A stretch of DNA of 13,568 bases from Chloroflexota bacterium (GCA_027316975.1 DAHVFL010000066.1:1-13568); one strand, 5' to 3'. Numbered from the stretch's first letter, positions 1 to 7,338 are shown. Translations and numbers: made by a program. The notes: generated by a model not told the origin, from the sequence alone.

Positions 1-1120
1 CTGCTATATAGAGCGTGTTGCCATCCCAGGCGCTTGAAGAAATGCTCGGCCCGGGATTGACAGCCAGTCGGACTTGCCAGAGCGGACCAGCCGCGATATT
101 TGTGCGGTCGAAGGCATAGTAGAAGCCAGCCTTATTTTCAACTCCCAGCATGTTATAGAAGGTGCCATTAATGGTCGTCGTATAGAGGGTCGGAGTGCTG
201 GCAAAGTCGCTATCAGGTATTCGCTCCGCCTTCGGTATCTTCCAGGAAGCAACGAAGGAGAGGTCAGAGGTGTTTAATTCGACCAGTGCTGTCGCCAATG
301 GTGTCAGGGTGCCTTTTACGGCGCAGGTAGCTTTCTCTGCGGTCGTGAAATAAATCTTCCCGGTTGCTTCATCGATGGTTGGAGATGTCCATACGCTTCC
401 GCCGGTGCAGTTAGTTCCGGCCATGACGTCGAAGGTATTTTGGATGGTCCCTGTTGAAGCATTCACCTGTACCAGCTGACCTTGTGGACGGGTTTTGCAA
501 TCAGTGGTGGAAGAAATACCGATGTAGACACTGCCATTAAAAACTGCCGGGGGACTAAAGAGGAAACTCTGAGGCTGTGTGCTCATCAGCGTCTTCCAGA
601 GGACTGCTCCAGTATTCGCGTCGAGTGCATAGAGGTTGACATCGCCACCAGGTACCAACAAGACTGTCGTTGTCACACCATTAATGAGAACAGTAGTAAC
701 AACACCCGAGCTGGCTACGCCAATGCGTGAATTGTAGCACGTGATTGTCTGACCCAGATTCATCGACCATGCTGGTTTTCCATTGAGATACGTTGCATGT
801 TCTACACCATCCCATGACCCCCAGTAAACCATGCCATTCGCTACGAGCGGTTGCGTCGTAACCCTGCCTGCCGTAGCCACGAGTGTCCAGTATCGCTTCA
901 GGTTTGGAGCCGAGCTTGTATTGATGATCGTCTCGGCGCTATTGAATCCCGTGCGCGCGTTGTTCATCATGTACGTTGTCCAGTCGCCTGCCTGAGCGTG
1001 AGCGGCTGGTCTTGTAGCAAGAAACGTTGCCAGTAGCATTACCAGCGTTGCCACGATTGTCGCGATATGCACTCGATAGCTTTTCCACTTTCTCCGCATA
1101 ACGCTCTGTCCCAATTTCAT
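1..1120 (-). CDS. Secreted PQQ-like beta-propeller protein (C-terminus beyond the left edge)
   Basis: The frame is open from 1120 to the left edge: 373 residues are visible and no stop is reached. The start at 1120 is chosen because GGAAAGG lies 8 nt upstream; an in-frame ATG at 1126 is too close to that site, and a third at 1099 is possible. Residues 1-42 form a signal peptide: Arg/Lys-rich n-region (RRKWK at 9-13), hydrophobic core about 18-35, and an AHA/QA cleavage site after residue 42. The mature part has repeated propeller blades of the PQQ/pyrrolo-quinoline-like type, for example a GDW opening at 45-47, LVANGMVYWGSWDG at 92-105 and LYALDANTGAVLWKT at 163-177. Such proteins are exported; many lack a bound cofactor and serve as binding or structural domains. 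No dehydrogenase signature is visible, so the enzymatic role is unknown. Family assignment is fairly sure, function is not. Confidence 0.85.
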   Translation of the reverse strand, partial: MKLGQSVMRRKWKSYRVHIATIVATLVMLLATFLATRPAAHAQAGDWTTYMMNNARTGFNSAETIINTSSAPNLKRYWTLVATAGRVTTQPLVANGMVYWGSWDGVEHATYLNGKPAWSMNLGQTITCYNSRIGVASSGVVTTVLINGVTTTVLLVPGGDVNLYALDANTGAVLWKTLMSTQPQSFLFSPPAVFNGSVYIGISSTTDCKTRPQGQLVQVNASTGTIQNTFDVMAGTNCTGGSVWTSPTIDEATGKIYFTTAEKATCAVKGTLTPLATALVELNTSDLSFVASWKIPKAERIPDSDFASTPTLYTTTINGTFYNMLGVENKAGFYYAFDRTNIAAGPLWQVRLAVNPGPSISSSAWDGNTLYIA

Positions 1121-1147
1121 AACCATAACCTTTCCGCATAGAACCCG

Positions 1148-1161
1148 ATTTTGCGCAAAAT
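1148..1161. promoter_or_regulatory. Perfect 14-bp palindrome, candidate operator upstream of the propeller gene
   Basis: ATTTTGCGCAAAAT is its own reverse complement. It lies 27 nt upstream of the propeller gene start, between a minus-strand TTGACT (1162-1167) and a weak TTCTAT (1138-1143), which are 18 bp apart. That placement would suit a repressor site, but the -10 match is poor and a start point there would leave almost no leader. Another -10-like TATAGT lies at 1176-1181 without a good -35. The operator role is inference. Confidence 0.3.
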
Positions 1162-1246
1162 AGTCAATGATTTTTACTATAGTTGCGCTTGAAGTGTAAC
1201 ATGAGGGATGAGAGATTTAGTTGCGTTTTCGTTAAGAAAATGCGGC

Positions 1247-1281
1247 AAAAATGGAAAGAAGGTTGAATTCTGTCAACCTCC
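1247..1281 (-). terminator. Probable weak intrinsic terminator of the lipoprotein gene
   Basis: On the minus strand GGAGGTTGA (1281-1273) pairs with TCAACCTTC (1266-1258), nine pairs including one G-U, around a 6-nt loop. It is followed by a T-rich tract ending in TTTTT (1257-1247). It lies about 37 nt past the lipoprotein stop codon and before the propeller gene. The stem is only moderately GC-rich, so read-through is likely. Confidence 0.5.
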
Positions 1282-1317
1282 CTTGTAATCACCTTCTTTT
1301 CGTCGGCAAGCTGGAGA

Positions 1318-2163
1318 TTATTTACATAAGCCCGTGGGTTTGATAATGGCCGAAGCTACCGCGTTGGGACTGGTTGAAGCAAGCATGACATGATGAGGAA
1401 AACCATTGGTATTGCCAGCAACGAGCCTCCCGGTCTCGGAATAAAAGGCGGTGGCGATAGTTTGTGCAGGCGCGAAGAAAAGGCTCCTCTTAGGGGTATA
1501 GGTTCCAATTGACCATACCAGTTGAACCGAACCGGCGTTGCTGTCAGGAGCAATCGTAATGGTGGCAGTATAGGTGACGGTGATGGTTGTGCCGCACGTT
1601 ATGCCAGTTATAGTCGTCGGGCTTACTGAAAGCGCAATACTTTGAACGAGGAAAGGTCCGGGCAGTCTACAAGTGCCGGTTGGTCCAACAGCAGAGGAAG
1701 TGATTGTGCTGCCGGGATTGTCGACGGTGATGGTGCCTGTCAATGGAGAAGAGTTCAACTGAAGAGAATAATTGTTCAGAGTGTATGTTACCGTTTTGCT
1801 GGTTTCGCCTGAGGCGAAATTCACACTTCCAGCTATATTTGTGTGGTTGATATTCCATGTAAATGGCATCGGTCCGCCTGTGCTGCCACTATTTACAGTG
1901 ATGATGGCATTGAATGTTACACTGGTTGTTGTACCACATGAGACGCTAGAGAATGAATCAGGGCTGACCGCAATAATTACACCTGTTGCATGCGGGGGTA
2001 TAGGCGTGAGCGCAGCCGTAGGAGAGGGTGTGCGCGATGGAACTACCGTCGCGAAAGTTGTATCTGTTGGCGTTGGGGTTTGATTTGACGAGCCAGTATT
2101 TGAACTGCCACATCCTACTATCACCAGGGAGAGCAAGACTATTGTTATCAAGCGTTTAAACAT
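1318..2163 (-). CDS. Lipoprotein with two tandem Ig-like modules, each with one Cys pair
   Basis: 281 residues from the ATG at 2163, chosen because AGAGGG lies about 6 nt upstream and a lipoprotein signal follows at once; a longer in-frame start at 2268 adds 35 residues with no export logic. Residues 1-17 are a short signal peptide with the lipobox VIVGC, so Cys18 is the predicted lipidated residue. A Ser/Thr/Pro-rich spacer (19-60) leads to two similar modules at about 61-165 and 174-280. Each opens with a beta-strand-like segment containing CGTT (Cys76, Cys190) and closes with PTGxC (Cys165, Cys280). The Cys spacing is 89 and 90 residues, so one disulfide per module is plausible. The beta-rich, Thr/Ser-rich sequence suggests an Ig-like fold displayed outside the membrane. 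I do not recognise a named family; the role is unknown, perhaps cell-surface adhesion or binding. Confidence 0.75.
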   Translation of the reverse strand: MFKRLITIVLLSLVIVGCGSSNTGSSNQTPTPTDTTFATVVPSRTPSPTAALTPIPPHATGVIIAVSPDSFSSVSCGTTTSVTFNAIITVNSGSTGGPMPFTWNINHTNIAGSVNFASGETSKTVTYTLNNYSLQLNSSPLTGTITVDNPGSTITSSAVGPTGTCRLPGPFLVQSIALSVSPTTITGITCGTTITVTYTATITIAPDSNAGSVQLVWSIGTYTPKRSLFFAPAQTIATAFYSETGRLVAGNTNGFPHHVMLASTSPNAVASAIIKPTGLCK

Positions 2164-2277
2164 TTTTACCCTCTTTAACGAGACCAACTCTATCTGCACA
2201 AAAGAGAGGAAGTCCTCTAAATAACTGAATAATATAGGTAACATATCTCGTCCATATCCGTGTTGCATACCTCACTT

Positions 2278-2283
2278 ATTATA
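2278..2283 (-). promoter_or_regulatory. Perfect -10 hexamer TATAAT, possible lipoprotein promoter
   Basis: The minus strand reads TATAAT here, 115 nt upstream of the lipoprotein start. No convincing -35 hexamer sits at 16-18 bp. The overlapping plus-strand TATACT (2280-2285) could be the -10 of the divergent flippase gene. The rest of the 2164-2360 spacer holds a near-perfect inverted repeat AGAGGA/TCCTCT (2205-2218) and a GTACAT direct repeat (2342, 2353) and nothing else I recognise. Confidence 0.3.
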
Positions 2284-2360
2284 CTACAACCTTGCCAATC
2301 TCAGGTCGATATGCTGCCTCTCGTCGATTCGGCCCTTTGTAGTACATTTGAGGTACATAT

Positions 2361-4091
2361 GTGATGGTCTATTCAGTCAGTCGTTACAAAGATAGGTATC
2401 TGTCGAAACATTCAGCGTGCATCTGGTTAGCAGGCATCATCTGCTGCTCTACGGCTGGAGGCACGACACAGGCAAATGATAGGCGAGTAAACGTGTCAGA
2501 AATTTCAGCAGGTTCAGGGAAGATTTCAATAACTGTTGATGAGTCTGCCGACCCGGCTATTGAATCGTTACCTGCCCCCGGTGCGGATATACCTTCCATC
2601 AGCCATAACGACATCCTGGGAATCGGTTTTCTTCGTTTTCGGCTTAGCCTGGCGAATCTTCGCCCCGGTCGTGGTTTCTTACATAGGCGTTTTAGCTTCG
2701 CAGAGGCGGCGGCGCTCTTTCTCACAGCCTACCTCGCTTCACACATTCTGGGCCTGGTGCGCCAGGTCATCTTCAACGCACTATTTGGCGCAGGCCCTGC
2801 GGCAAATGCCTACTACGCGGCATTCCGCCTGCCGGATACACTGTTTAGCCTGATTGCAGGTGGAGCGCTTATTCAAGCATTCGTCCCTGTCTTCGTCTCC
2901 TACGAGAAAGAGCGTGGACGACAAGAAATGTGGCGTCTCACCAGTCTCGTCTTTCATCTATTGCTCGTTGTGCTGACGGCACTTACGCTGATTGCCGAGT
3001 TTATGGCACCCGTATTCGTCAGTAACTGGCTGGTGCCAGGGTACTCATCGTCTGAGCAAGCCCTGACGACCACCCTGACACGTATTATGCTCGTGCAGCC
3101 ATTGCTTCTGGGACTGGGCGCTCTTTTTACCTCAATCCTGAATAGCAAGCGCCAGTTTTTCCTACCGGCGCTTTCGATTGCCGTGTACAATGCCGGTTTG
3201 ATTGGAGGATTGCTGGTGGCCCTGGCGGTGCCTGGCGTAGGCATCTATGGACCGACGGTGGGTGTTGTGATTTCAGCGCTGATTCAGGTACTTGTCCTGG
3301 TTCCCGGGCTGGTGAAGCAGGGAGTGATATATACACCCACGTGGAATCTAAAAGAGACTGGACTGCGTGAAATCCTCTCACTGCTTGGCCCCAACATCAT
3401 TTCGGTCATTGTGCTTACTGCTGGCCTGATTATCGATACCGCCATTACATCTTACATGAAGGATAAAGCCAGTCTTTCAGCTATCCATAATGCGCGTTTA
3501 CTCTTTGACTTACCAATAGCCTTCCTGGGTCAAACGCTGGGATTGATCGCGTTGCCTCAGCTGTCGAGACTGGCCGTCGATGGGCGGTATATGCGCCTCC
3601 GCAGCTTGACGATGAAGATCCTGGGTGGAGCGGTGCTGATAAGCGTACTTGTAGCTTTCCTGCTCTACCTTTCAGGCAGACCACTTATTCGCCTGTTTTT
3701 GCAGCGTGGCGCTTTTACTGCTCATGCATCGTCTCTTACCGTACTTGTACTGATCGGTTTTGCTGTTGGATTGCCGGGTCGTGTTGCTTCTGATCTCTTA
3801 ATACGGAGTTTCTACTCCATTAAAAATGCGGTCGTTCCACTGATCACTAATCTCCTTGCCTTTGCGATACGTATGGGTCTCTTGCTCATGCTCTTGAGGT
3901 TACTTAAAGGCAAGTACTTGCTGCTGGCAATTCCACTGTCGATTGGAGCAGCACAAACGCTTGAGGCAGGGGCGCTCTTCCTGTTGTTCTTCTTTTACTC
4001 TCTCAAAAAATTGCAGAGAGAGCGAGAAACAACGGTGAGCGTTCAGGCAAACACTGTCGATGTCCATGAGATGGAGGTTGATGAATTTTAA
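2361..4091 (+). CDS. murJ: MurJ/MviN-like lipid II flippase, divergent, with N-terminal extension
   Basis: 576 residues against about 510-520 for typical MurJ. GAGG (2350-2353) precedes a GTG at 2361 (7 nt) and an ATG at 2364 (10 nt); either may be used. Multiple hydrophobic helices run from about 112 to 548. The first pair, ILGLVRQ (129-135) through FRLPDTLF to GGALIQAF (167-174), aligns without gaps to the MurJ N-terminus, and FDLPIAFLGQTLGLIALPQL (382-401) matches the conserved helix 8 region. MurJ moves lipid II across the membrane for peptidoglycan synthesis. Two oddities: residues 1-110 are extra and begin with a signal-like stretch (basic 8-16, hydrophobic 19-30), and several cavity charges essential in E. 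coli MurJ are changed (Arg18 to His128, Asp39 to Asn149, Arg52 to Phe162, Arg270 to Leu379), while Arg24 is kept as Arg134. Family membership is firm; lipid II as substrate is less sure, and a MurJ paralogue exporting another polyprenyl-linked glycan is the alternative. Confidence 0.88.
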   Translation: MMVYSVSRYKDRYLSKHSACIWLAGIICCSTAGGTTQANDRRVNVSEISAGSGKISITVDESADPAIESLPAPGADIPSISHNDILGIGFLRFRLSLANLRPGRGFLHRRFSFAEAAALFLTAYLASHILGLVRQVIFNALFGAGPAANAYYAAFRLPDTLFSLIAGGALIQAFVPVFVSYEKERGRQEMWRLTSLVFHLLLVVLTALTLIAEFMAPVFVSNWLVPGYSSSEQALTTTLTRIMLVQPLLLGLGALFTSILNSKRQFFLPALSIAVYNAGLIGGLLVALAVPGVGIYGPTVGVVISALIQVLVLVPGLVKQGVIYTPTWNLKETGLREILSLLGPNIISVIVLTAGLIIDTAITSYMKDKASLSAIHNARLLFDLPIAFLGQTLGLIALPQLSRLAVDGRYMRLRSLTMKILGGAVLISVLVAFLLYLSGRPLIRLFLQRGAFTAHASSLTVLVLIGFAVGLPGRVASDLLIRSFYSIKNAVVPLITNLLAFAIRMGLLLMLLRLLKGKYLLLAIPLSIGAAQTLEAGALFLLFFFYSLKKLQRERETTVSVQANTVDVHEMEVDEF

Positions 4092-4130
4092 ATCGCGGTG
4101 CGCTCGCGTCTTTCGCAAATGTAGGGCAGA

Positions 4131-4168
4131 TGCTTGTAGGGACGCGATTCATCGCGTCCCTACAAGCA
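4131..4168. repeat. Perfect inverted repeat, 18-bp arms with 2-nt centre (MITE/REP-like)
   Basis: TGCTTGTAGGGACGCGAT (4131-4148) and its exact reverse complement (4151-4168) flank TC. It lies 40 nt past the flippase stop and 82 nt before the TPR-CHAT gene. As RNA it would fold into a very stable hairpin; no T-run follows directly, only GTTTTCC at 4174-4180, so it is not a standard intrinsic terminator on the plus strand. Similar GTAGGGACGCGAT-type palindromes are, from my memory, dispersed repeats in several bacterial genomes. No second copy is in this window. Confidence 0.8.
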
Positions 4169-4214
4169 CCGACGTTTTCCCGCAAGGACACAGGGCCGGG
4201 AGGATAACTCGTCC

Positions 4215-4243
4215 TTGTACTATCTGGCGTCCTATGCTATGCT
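4215..4243 (+). promoter_or_regulatory. Candidate promoter giving a leaderless TPR-CHAT mRNA
   Basis: TTGTAC (4215-4220) and TATGCT (4238-4243) are separated by 17 bp. Transcription would then begin close to 4250, the first base of the TPR-CHAT start codon. No Shine-Dalgarno sequence precedes that codon, which fits a leaderless transcript. CAAGGAC (4183-4189) and GTCCTTG (4211-4217) form a 7-bp inverted repeat overlapping the -35. The hexamer matches are moderate. Confidence 0.35.
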
Positions 4244-4249
4244 AGACGC

Positions 4250-7201
4250 ATGATGACGCCGCAAAACCTGCTGACGACGCTACTGCACATGGATGAAAGC
4301 GCGGGCTATGCTGTTCTGCAAAAGCAGATAGCCTCATTAAATGGTGATGCTCAACAGCAGTTGATCGAGTCGATCAAGCGCGAAGCGGATAGGCGTTGGG
4401 GGGATGAAACGCATCTCGCCTATCAACTGGCCGGTCATTTACTGAGCATCGGCGATCTGACGGGCAGCCGCTATGCCCACGCGTTGGGGTTGATGACGCG
4501 GGGTGAGGCGCTGCGGCGTTTGGGACGCAATGCGGAAGCTATCAAATTTCTCGATGCCGCGGGAAAAGAATTTCTCTCCGTGGGAGATGAGGTCGGCTGG
4601 GCGCGCACGCGCATTGGCCGTGTCAGCGCCTGTTTGCAGTTGAATCTCACGGCTGAGGCCCTGCGAGACGCTGCCGCCGCTCGCGAAGTCTTTATTCGCT
4701 ATAACAATCTGAAACGCGCCGGGCAGATTGATGTGAATGCCGCGATTATCCACTTTGAACTCGGCCAGTATGAACAGGCATTGCGCCTGTATGATCGCGC
4801 TATTGAGACCTACCTGTTGCTGCACGAAGAGGTTGATCTCCTGATCGCGCGCGCGCGCGGCAATAAAGCCCTTGCCCTGGCCGCGCTGGGCAGGTTTCGC
4901 GAAGCCATCGCCATTCACCAGCAGGCCCGCGCCACCTTCGCGACCTATGAGAATCAGAAAATCTCTGTTGCGCGCGAGGAACTGAATATCGCCGAGATTT
5001 ACGCGGCGCAAGGACACTATAGCGCGGCTTTGCTGCTCTTTAACCGCAGCCGCGAGTATTTTAGCAGTTACGCGATGGAATTACCTGCTGCCGAGGTTGC
5101 GCAGCAAATCTGTAACTGCCTGCTGCGTTTGAACCGCTCACGCGAAGCCTACGCGCTGGCCGGCGAACTGGTGGTGTACTTCCGCCATTCTCAGAGTTAC
5201 CGGAGCAACCTGGCGCAGTCCCTGCTATACCAGGCAGAAGCGGCCATGCTGGCGGGTGATTTGACCGGTGCTTACGAGAAGCTGCGCGAGGCCCGCACGA
5301 TCCTGGAAGATATGGGTCTTATGGCGCTGGCCTCCAAGGTGCGTTTGCAGCAGGCGGAACTCCATTTTGTCAGCGGGCAGTATGACGAGAGCCTGCGCGA
5401 GGCGCGCTCTGTCGCCGATGCTTTCGCGGAGCAAGAAGCATTGCCGCAACTGGCGCGGGCCGCGCTGCTCCAGGCGCGCATACTCGCCAATCTTGGCGAT
5501 ACCGCGTCGGCGCAGGAACTGTGCCAGCAGGCGTTAGATATTGCCCAGGGGCAGGGTTTGCTCGATTTGAAATACGGCTGTGATTATATGCTTGGGCAGA
5601 TTGCCGAGTTTCATCAGAACACGCAGGCGGCAGCGCACTACTACGAACGCGCGATCAAGGGTATCGAGGATGTGCAGAGCCATCTTGTGCTGGACGAACG
5701 CAGCAGCTTCCTCGAAGATAAGGGCGCGGTATACCAACGCGCCATGCTGCTGGCGCTGAGGCAGCAAAGGAAGGAACAGGCTCTCATTTACGTCGAAAAA
5801 GCCAAATCGCGTGTGCTGGGCGATTACCTGCGCAACAATATCGATATTCGCCTGCGCGCGGCGGATAAGGCCAGCGAGGCTATTCTGGAAGACCTGGCGC
5901 ACCTGCGAGAGGAACAGGCCTGGTACAGTTCGATTGTCTACGACGCGGAGTACGAGGCCAATCTGAGCGACACCGCTGTGCTGCGTATACGCGCTATGAA
6001 GCCGGGGCAGGCGCGCCAGGAGATGCAGAAGCGCGAGCGCGGCATCGAACACCTGCTGGAACAGATACAGCTACGCCTGGCGGGAGACCTGGCCTCGCGC
6101 TCGCGTTCCAAATGGACGGACAGCATTATTACCTCGCTCTGGCAGAAACTTGAGCGCAACACGTTGATGCTGGAGTATTATCTGACCGAAAGCGACCTGC
6201 ATATCTTCCAGATGACGCGCGCGGGAGTGGAAACGCTGGTTATTCCTGGCGTTGTACCCCGGCTGGAGCGCCTGCTCTCGCTGTGGCGCGTCAATCTTGA
6301 CCTGGCGGCGCAGGCCAGTGGCGCGCTGGACCGCTCCTCAGCCTTCGCGGGCCTGCAGGAAAATAGCCTGGGGCTGTTGCAACGCCTGTACGATGTGCTA
6401 CTGAAACCGGTAGAATCGGCCCTTGAGAACTGCGAACACCTGACCATCGTTCCCTATGGCCTGTTGCACTACCTGCCGTTTCATTGCCTCTTCGATGGCG
6501 TGCAGTTTGTGATTGAACGCATCAATGTCTCTTACCTGCCAGCCGCCGCGCTGCACGACATCTGCCGCAAACGCGGTAAGGACATTCGGCTGAAGGGTAT
6601 TCACCTGCAAAACTCGCTGGTGATGGGACTGTCAGACAATGGACGGCTGGCCTTTGCGCGGCAGGAGGCCGAGGCCGTGGCGAAGCTGCTGGGCGCGCCC
6701 TGCGCCCTGAACGAGGCGGCTACAAAGGCGCTGCTGGTAGAGGTGGGGCCGCACAGCCCCATCGTGCATATTGCCGCGCACGGTATGTTCCGCCTCGATG
6801 CCCCCAACTTTTCGCATATCCAGCTTGCTGACAACAAACTGGATGCCATCGATGTCTTTAACCTCGATCTCTCATCCTGTTCGCTGCTGACGTTGAGCGC
6901 GTGCGAGACTGGCCGTGCCATCGTCAAGGGCGTCGATGAGGTGATCGGGCTTGGTCGCGGCTTCCTCTATGCCGGGGCAGCCTCGCTTTTGCCCACGCTG
7001 TGGAAAGTCGATGATGCCAGCAGCGCGGAACTGATGGAGATGTTCTACCAGGCCCTGTTGAGCGATTTGCCCAAAGCCGCCTCCCTCGGTGGGGCGCAGC
7101 GCGCGTTCCTGGCTCGCTCGCGCAGCTCTATCCGTCCCTATCGCGTCCATCCCTACTTCTGGGCAGGGTTCCAACTCATCGGCGACGCGGGGGCGTTATG
7201 A
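4250..7201 (+). CDS. TPR-CHAT protein, predicted caspase-like cysteine peptidase
   Basis: 983 residues. Residues 1-75 are helical; a run of tetratricopeptide-type helix pairs covers about 76-475 (for example LGQYEQALRLYDRAIETY at 171-188 and repeated GxYxxAL/A-type turns). The segment around 505-530 with YVEKAKSRVLGDYLR is the conserved block linking TPRs to CHAT domains. A charged helical linker (about 540-620) follows. The CHAT domain is about 705-980 and keeps the dyad: His844 in HIAAHG and Cys885 in LSACETG, then GLGRGFLYAGAASLLPTLW. CHAT is a clan CD (caspase/separase-like) peptidase fold; relatives include HetF and the Csx29 effector of type III-E CRISPR. TPRs usually bind the partner or trigger. 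No signal peptide is seen, so it is likely cytosolic. The start is ATGATG at 4250 without a ribosome binding site. Its stop overlaps a broken MFS gene as ATGA. No gasdermin, toxin or Cas gene is adjacent, so the substrate is unknown. Confidence 0.93.
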   Translation: MMTPQNLLTTLLHMDESAGYAVLQKQIASLNGDAQQQLIESIKREADRRWGDETHLAYQLAGHLLSIGDLTGSRYAHALGLMTRGEALRRLGRNAEAIKFLDAAGKEFLSVGDEVGWARTRIGRVSACLQLNLTAEALRDAAAAREVFIRYNNLKRAGQIDVNAAIIHFELGQYEQALRLYDRAIETYLLLHEEVDLLIARARGNKALALAALGRFREAIAIHQQARATFATYENQKISVAREELNIAEIYAAQGHYSAALLLFNRSREYFSSYAMELPAAEVAQQICNCLLRLNRSREAYALAGELVVYFRHSQSYRSNLAQSLLYQAEAAMLAGDLTGAYEKLREARTILEDMGLMALASKVRLQQAELHFVSGQYDESLREARSVADAFAEQEALPQLARAALLQARILANLGDTASAQELCQQALDIAQGQGLLDLKYGCDYMLGQIAEFHQNTQAAAHYYERAIKGIEDVQSHLVLDERSSFLEDKGAVYQRAMLLALRQQRKEQALIYVEKAKSRVLGDYLRNNIDIRLRAADKASEAILEDLAHLREEQAWYSSIVYDAEYEANLSDTAVLRIRAMKPGQARQEMQKRERGIEHLLEQIQLRLAGDLASRSRSKWTDSIITSLWQKLERNTLMLEYYLTESDLHIFQMTRAGVETLVIPGVVPRLERLLSLWRVNLDLAAQASGALDRSSAFAGLQENSLGLLQRLYDVLLKPVESALENCEHLTIVPYGLLHYLPFHCLFDGVQFVIERINVSYLPAAALHDICRKRGKDIRLKGIHLQNSLVMGLSDNGRLAFARQEAEAVAKLLGAPCALNEAATKALLVEVGPHSPIVHIAAHGMFRLDAPNFSHIQLADNKLDAIDVFNLDLSSCSLLTLSACETGRAIVKGVDEVIGLGRGFLYAGAASLLPTLWKVDDASSAELMEMFYQALLSDLPKAASLGGAQRAFLARSRSSIRPYRVHPYFWAGFQLIGDAGAL

Positions 7202-7338
7202 ACTATCTCGCTTTGCCGCGAGCCTTGACCTCGTTGCGCTCACGCAATTTTCGTTTATACTGGTTCGGGCAGATGATCTCGATGATGGAGAGCGAACCCT
7301 GTGAAATATCTGGTGCCAGACTATGTTTATACGCCTGA
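7198..7338 (+). pseudogene. N-terminal remnant of an MFS transporter gene
   Basis: An ATG at 7198 overlaps the TPR-CHAT stop as ATGA, a usual sign of translational coupling. It opens a 46-codon frame. Residues 10-29, LTSLRSRNFRLYWFGQMISM, match the opening of MFS exporters of the MFS_3/EntS type (Ser/Arg-rich cytosolic lead, then RNFRLYWxGQxxS at the start of helix 1). The match stops near residue 31 (about 7290); the rest, ending at the TGA of 7336-7338, is hutF sequence read in another frame. So a transporter once co-expressed with TPR-CHAT seems to have lost all but its first 30 or so codons by deletion or recombination. It is not a copy of the MFS gene at 8625-9878, which reads differently in this region. 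The alternative is a chance short upstream ORF, which I think unlikely given the motif. Confidence 0.65.

Noticed and set aside
939..1139. 66-residue minus-strand frame starting at 1139
   Set aside because: It overlaps the propeller gene start in another frame; the signal peptide and blades are in the frame starting at 1120.
2205..2218. Inverted repeat AGAGGA/TCCTCT in the lipoprotein 5' leader
   Set aside because: Only 6-bp arms with a 2-nt centre; could be chance, and no T-run or partner site supports a role.
2536..2853. Plus-strand frame overlapping the flippase N-terminal part, a possible sign of frameshift
   Set aside because: The main frame is continuous and aligns gap-free with MurJ from residue 127 on; the other frame shows no MurJ motif.
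4846..4859. Run of seven CG dinucleotides
   Set aside because: It is explained by Ala-Arg codons (GCG CGC) in a GC-rich gene; no sign of a functional repeat.
4439..5017. 192-residue open frame on the minus strand
   Set aside because: It is antisense to the TPR region of the TPR-CHAT gene, without a ribosome binding site or domain.
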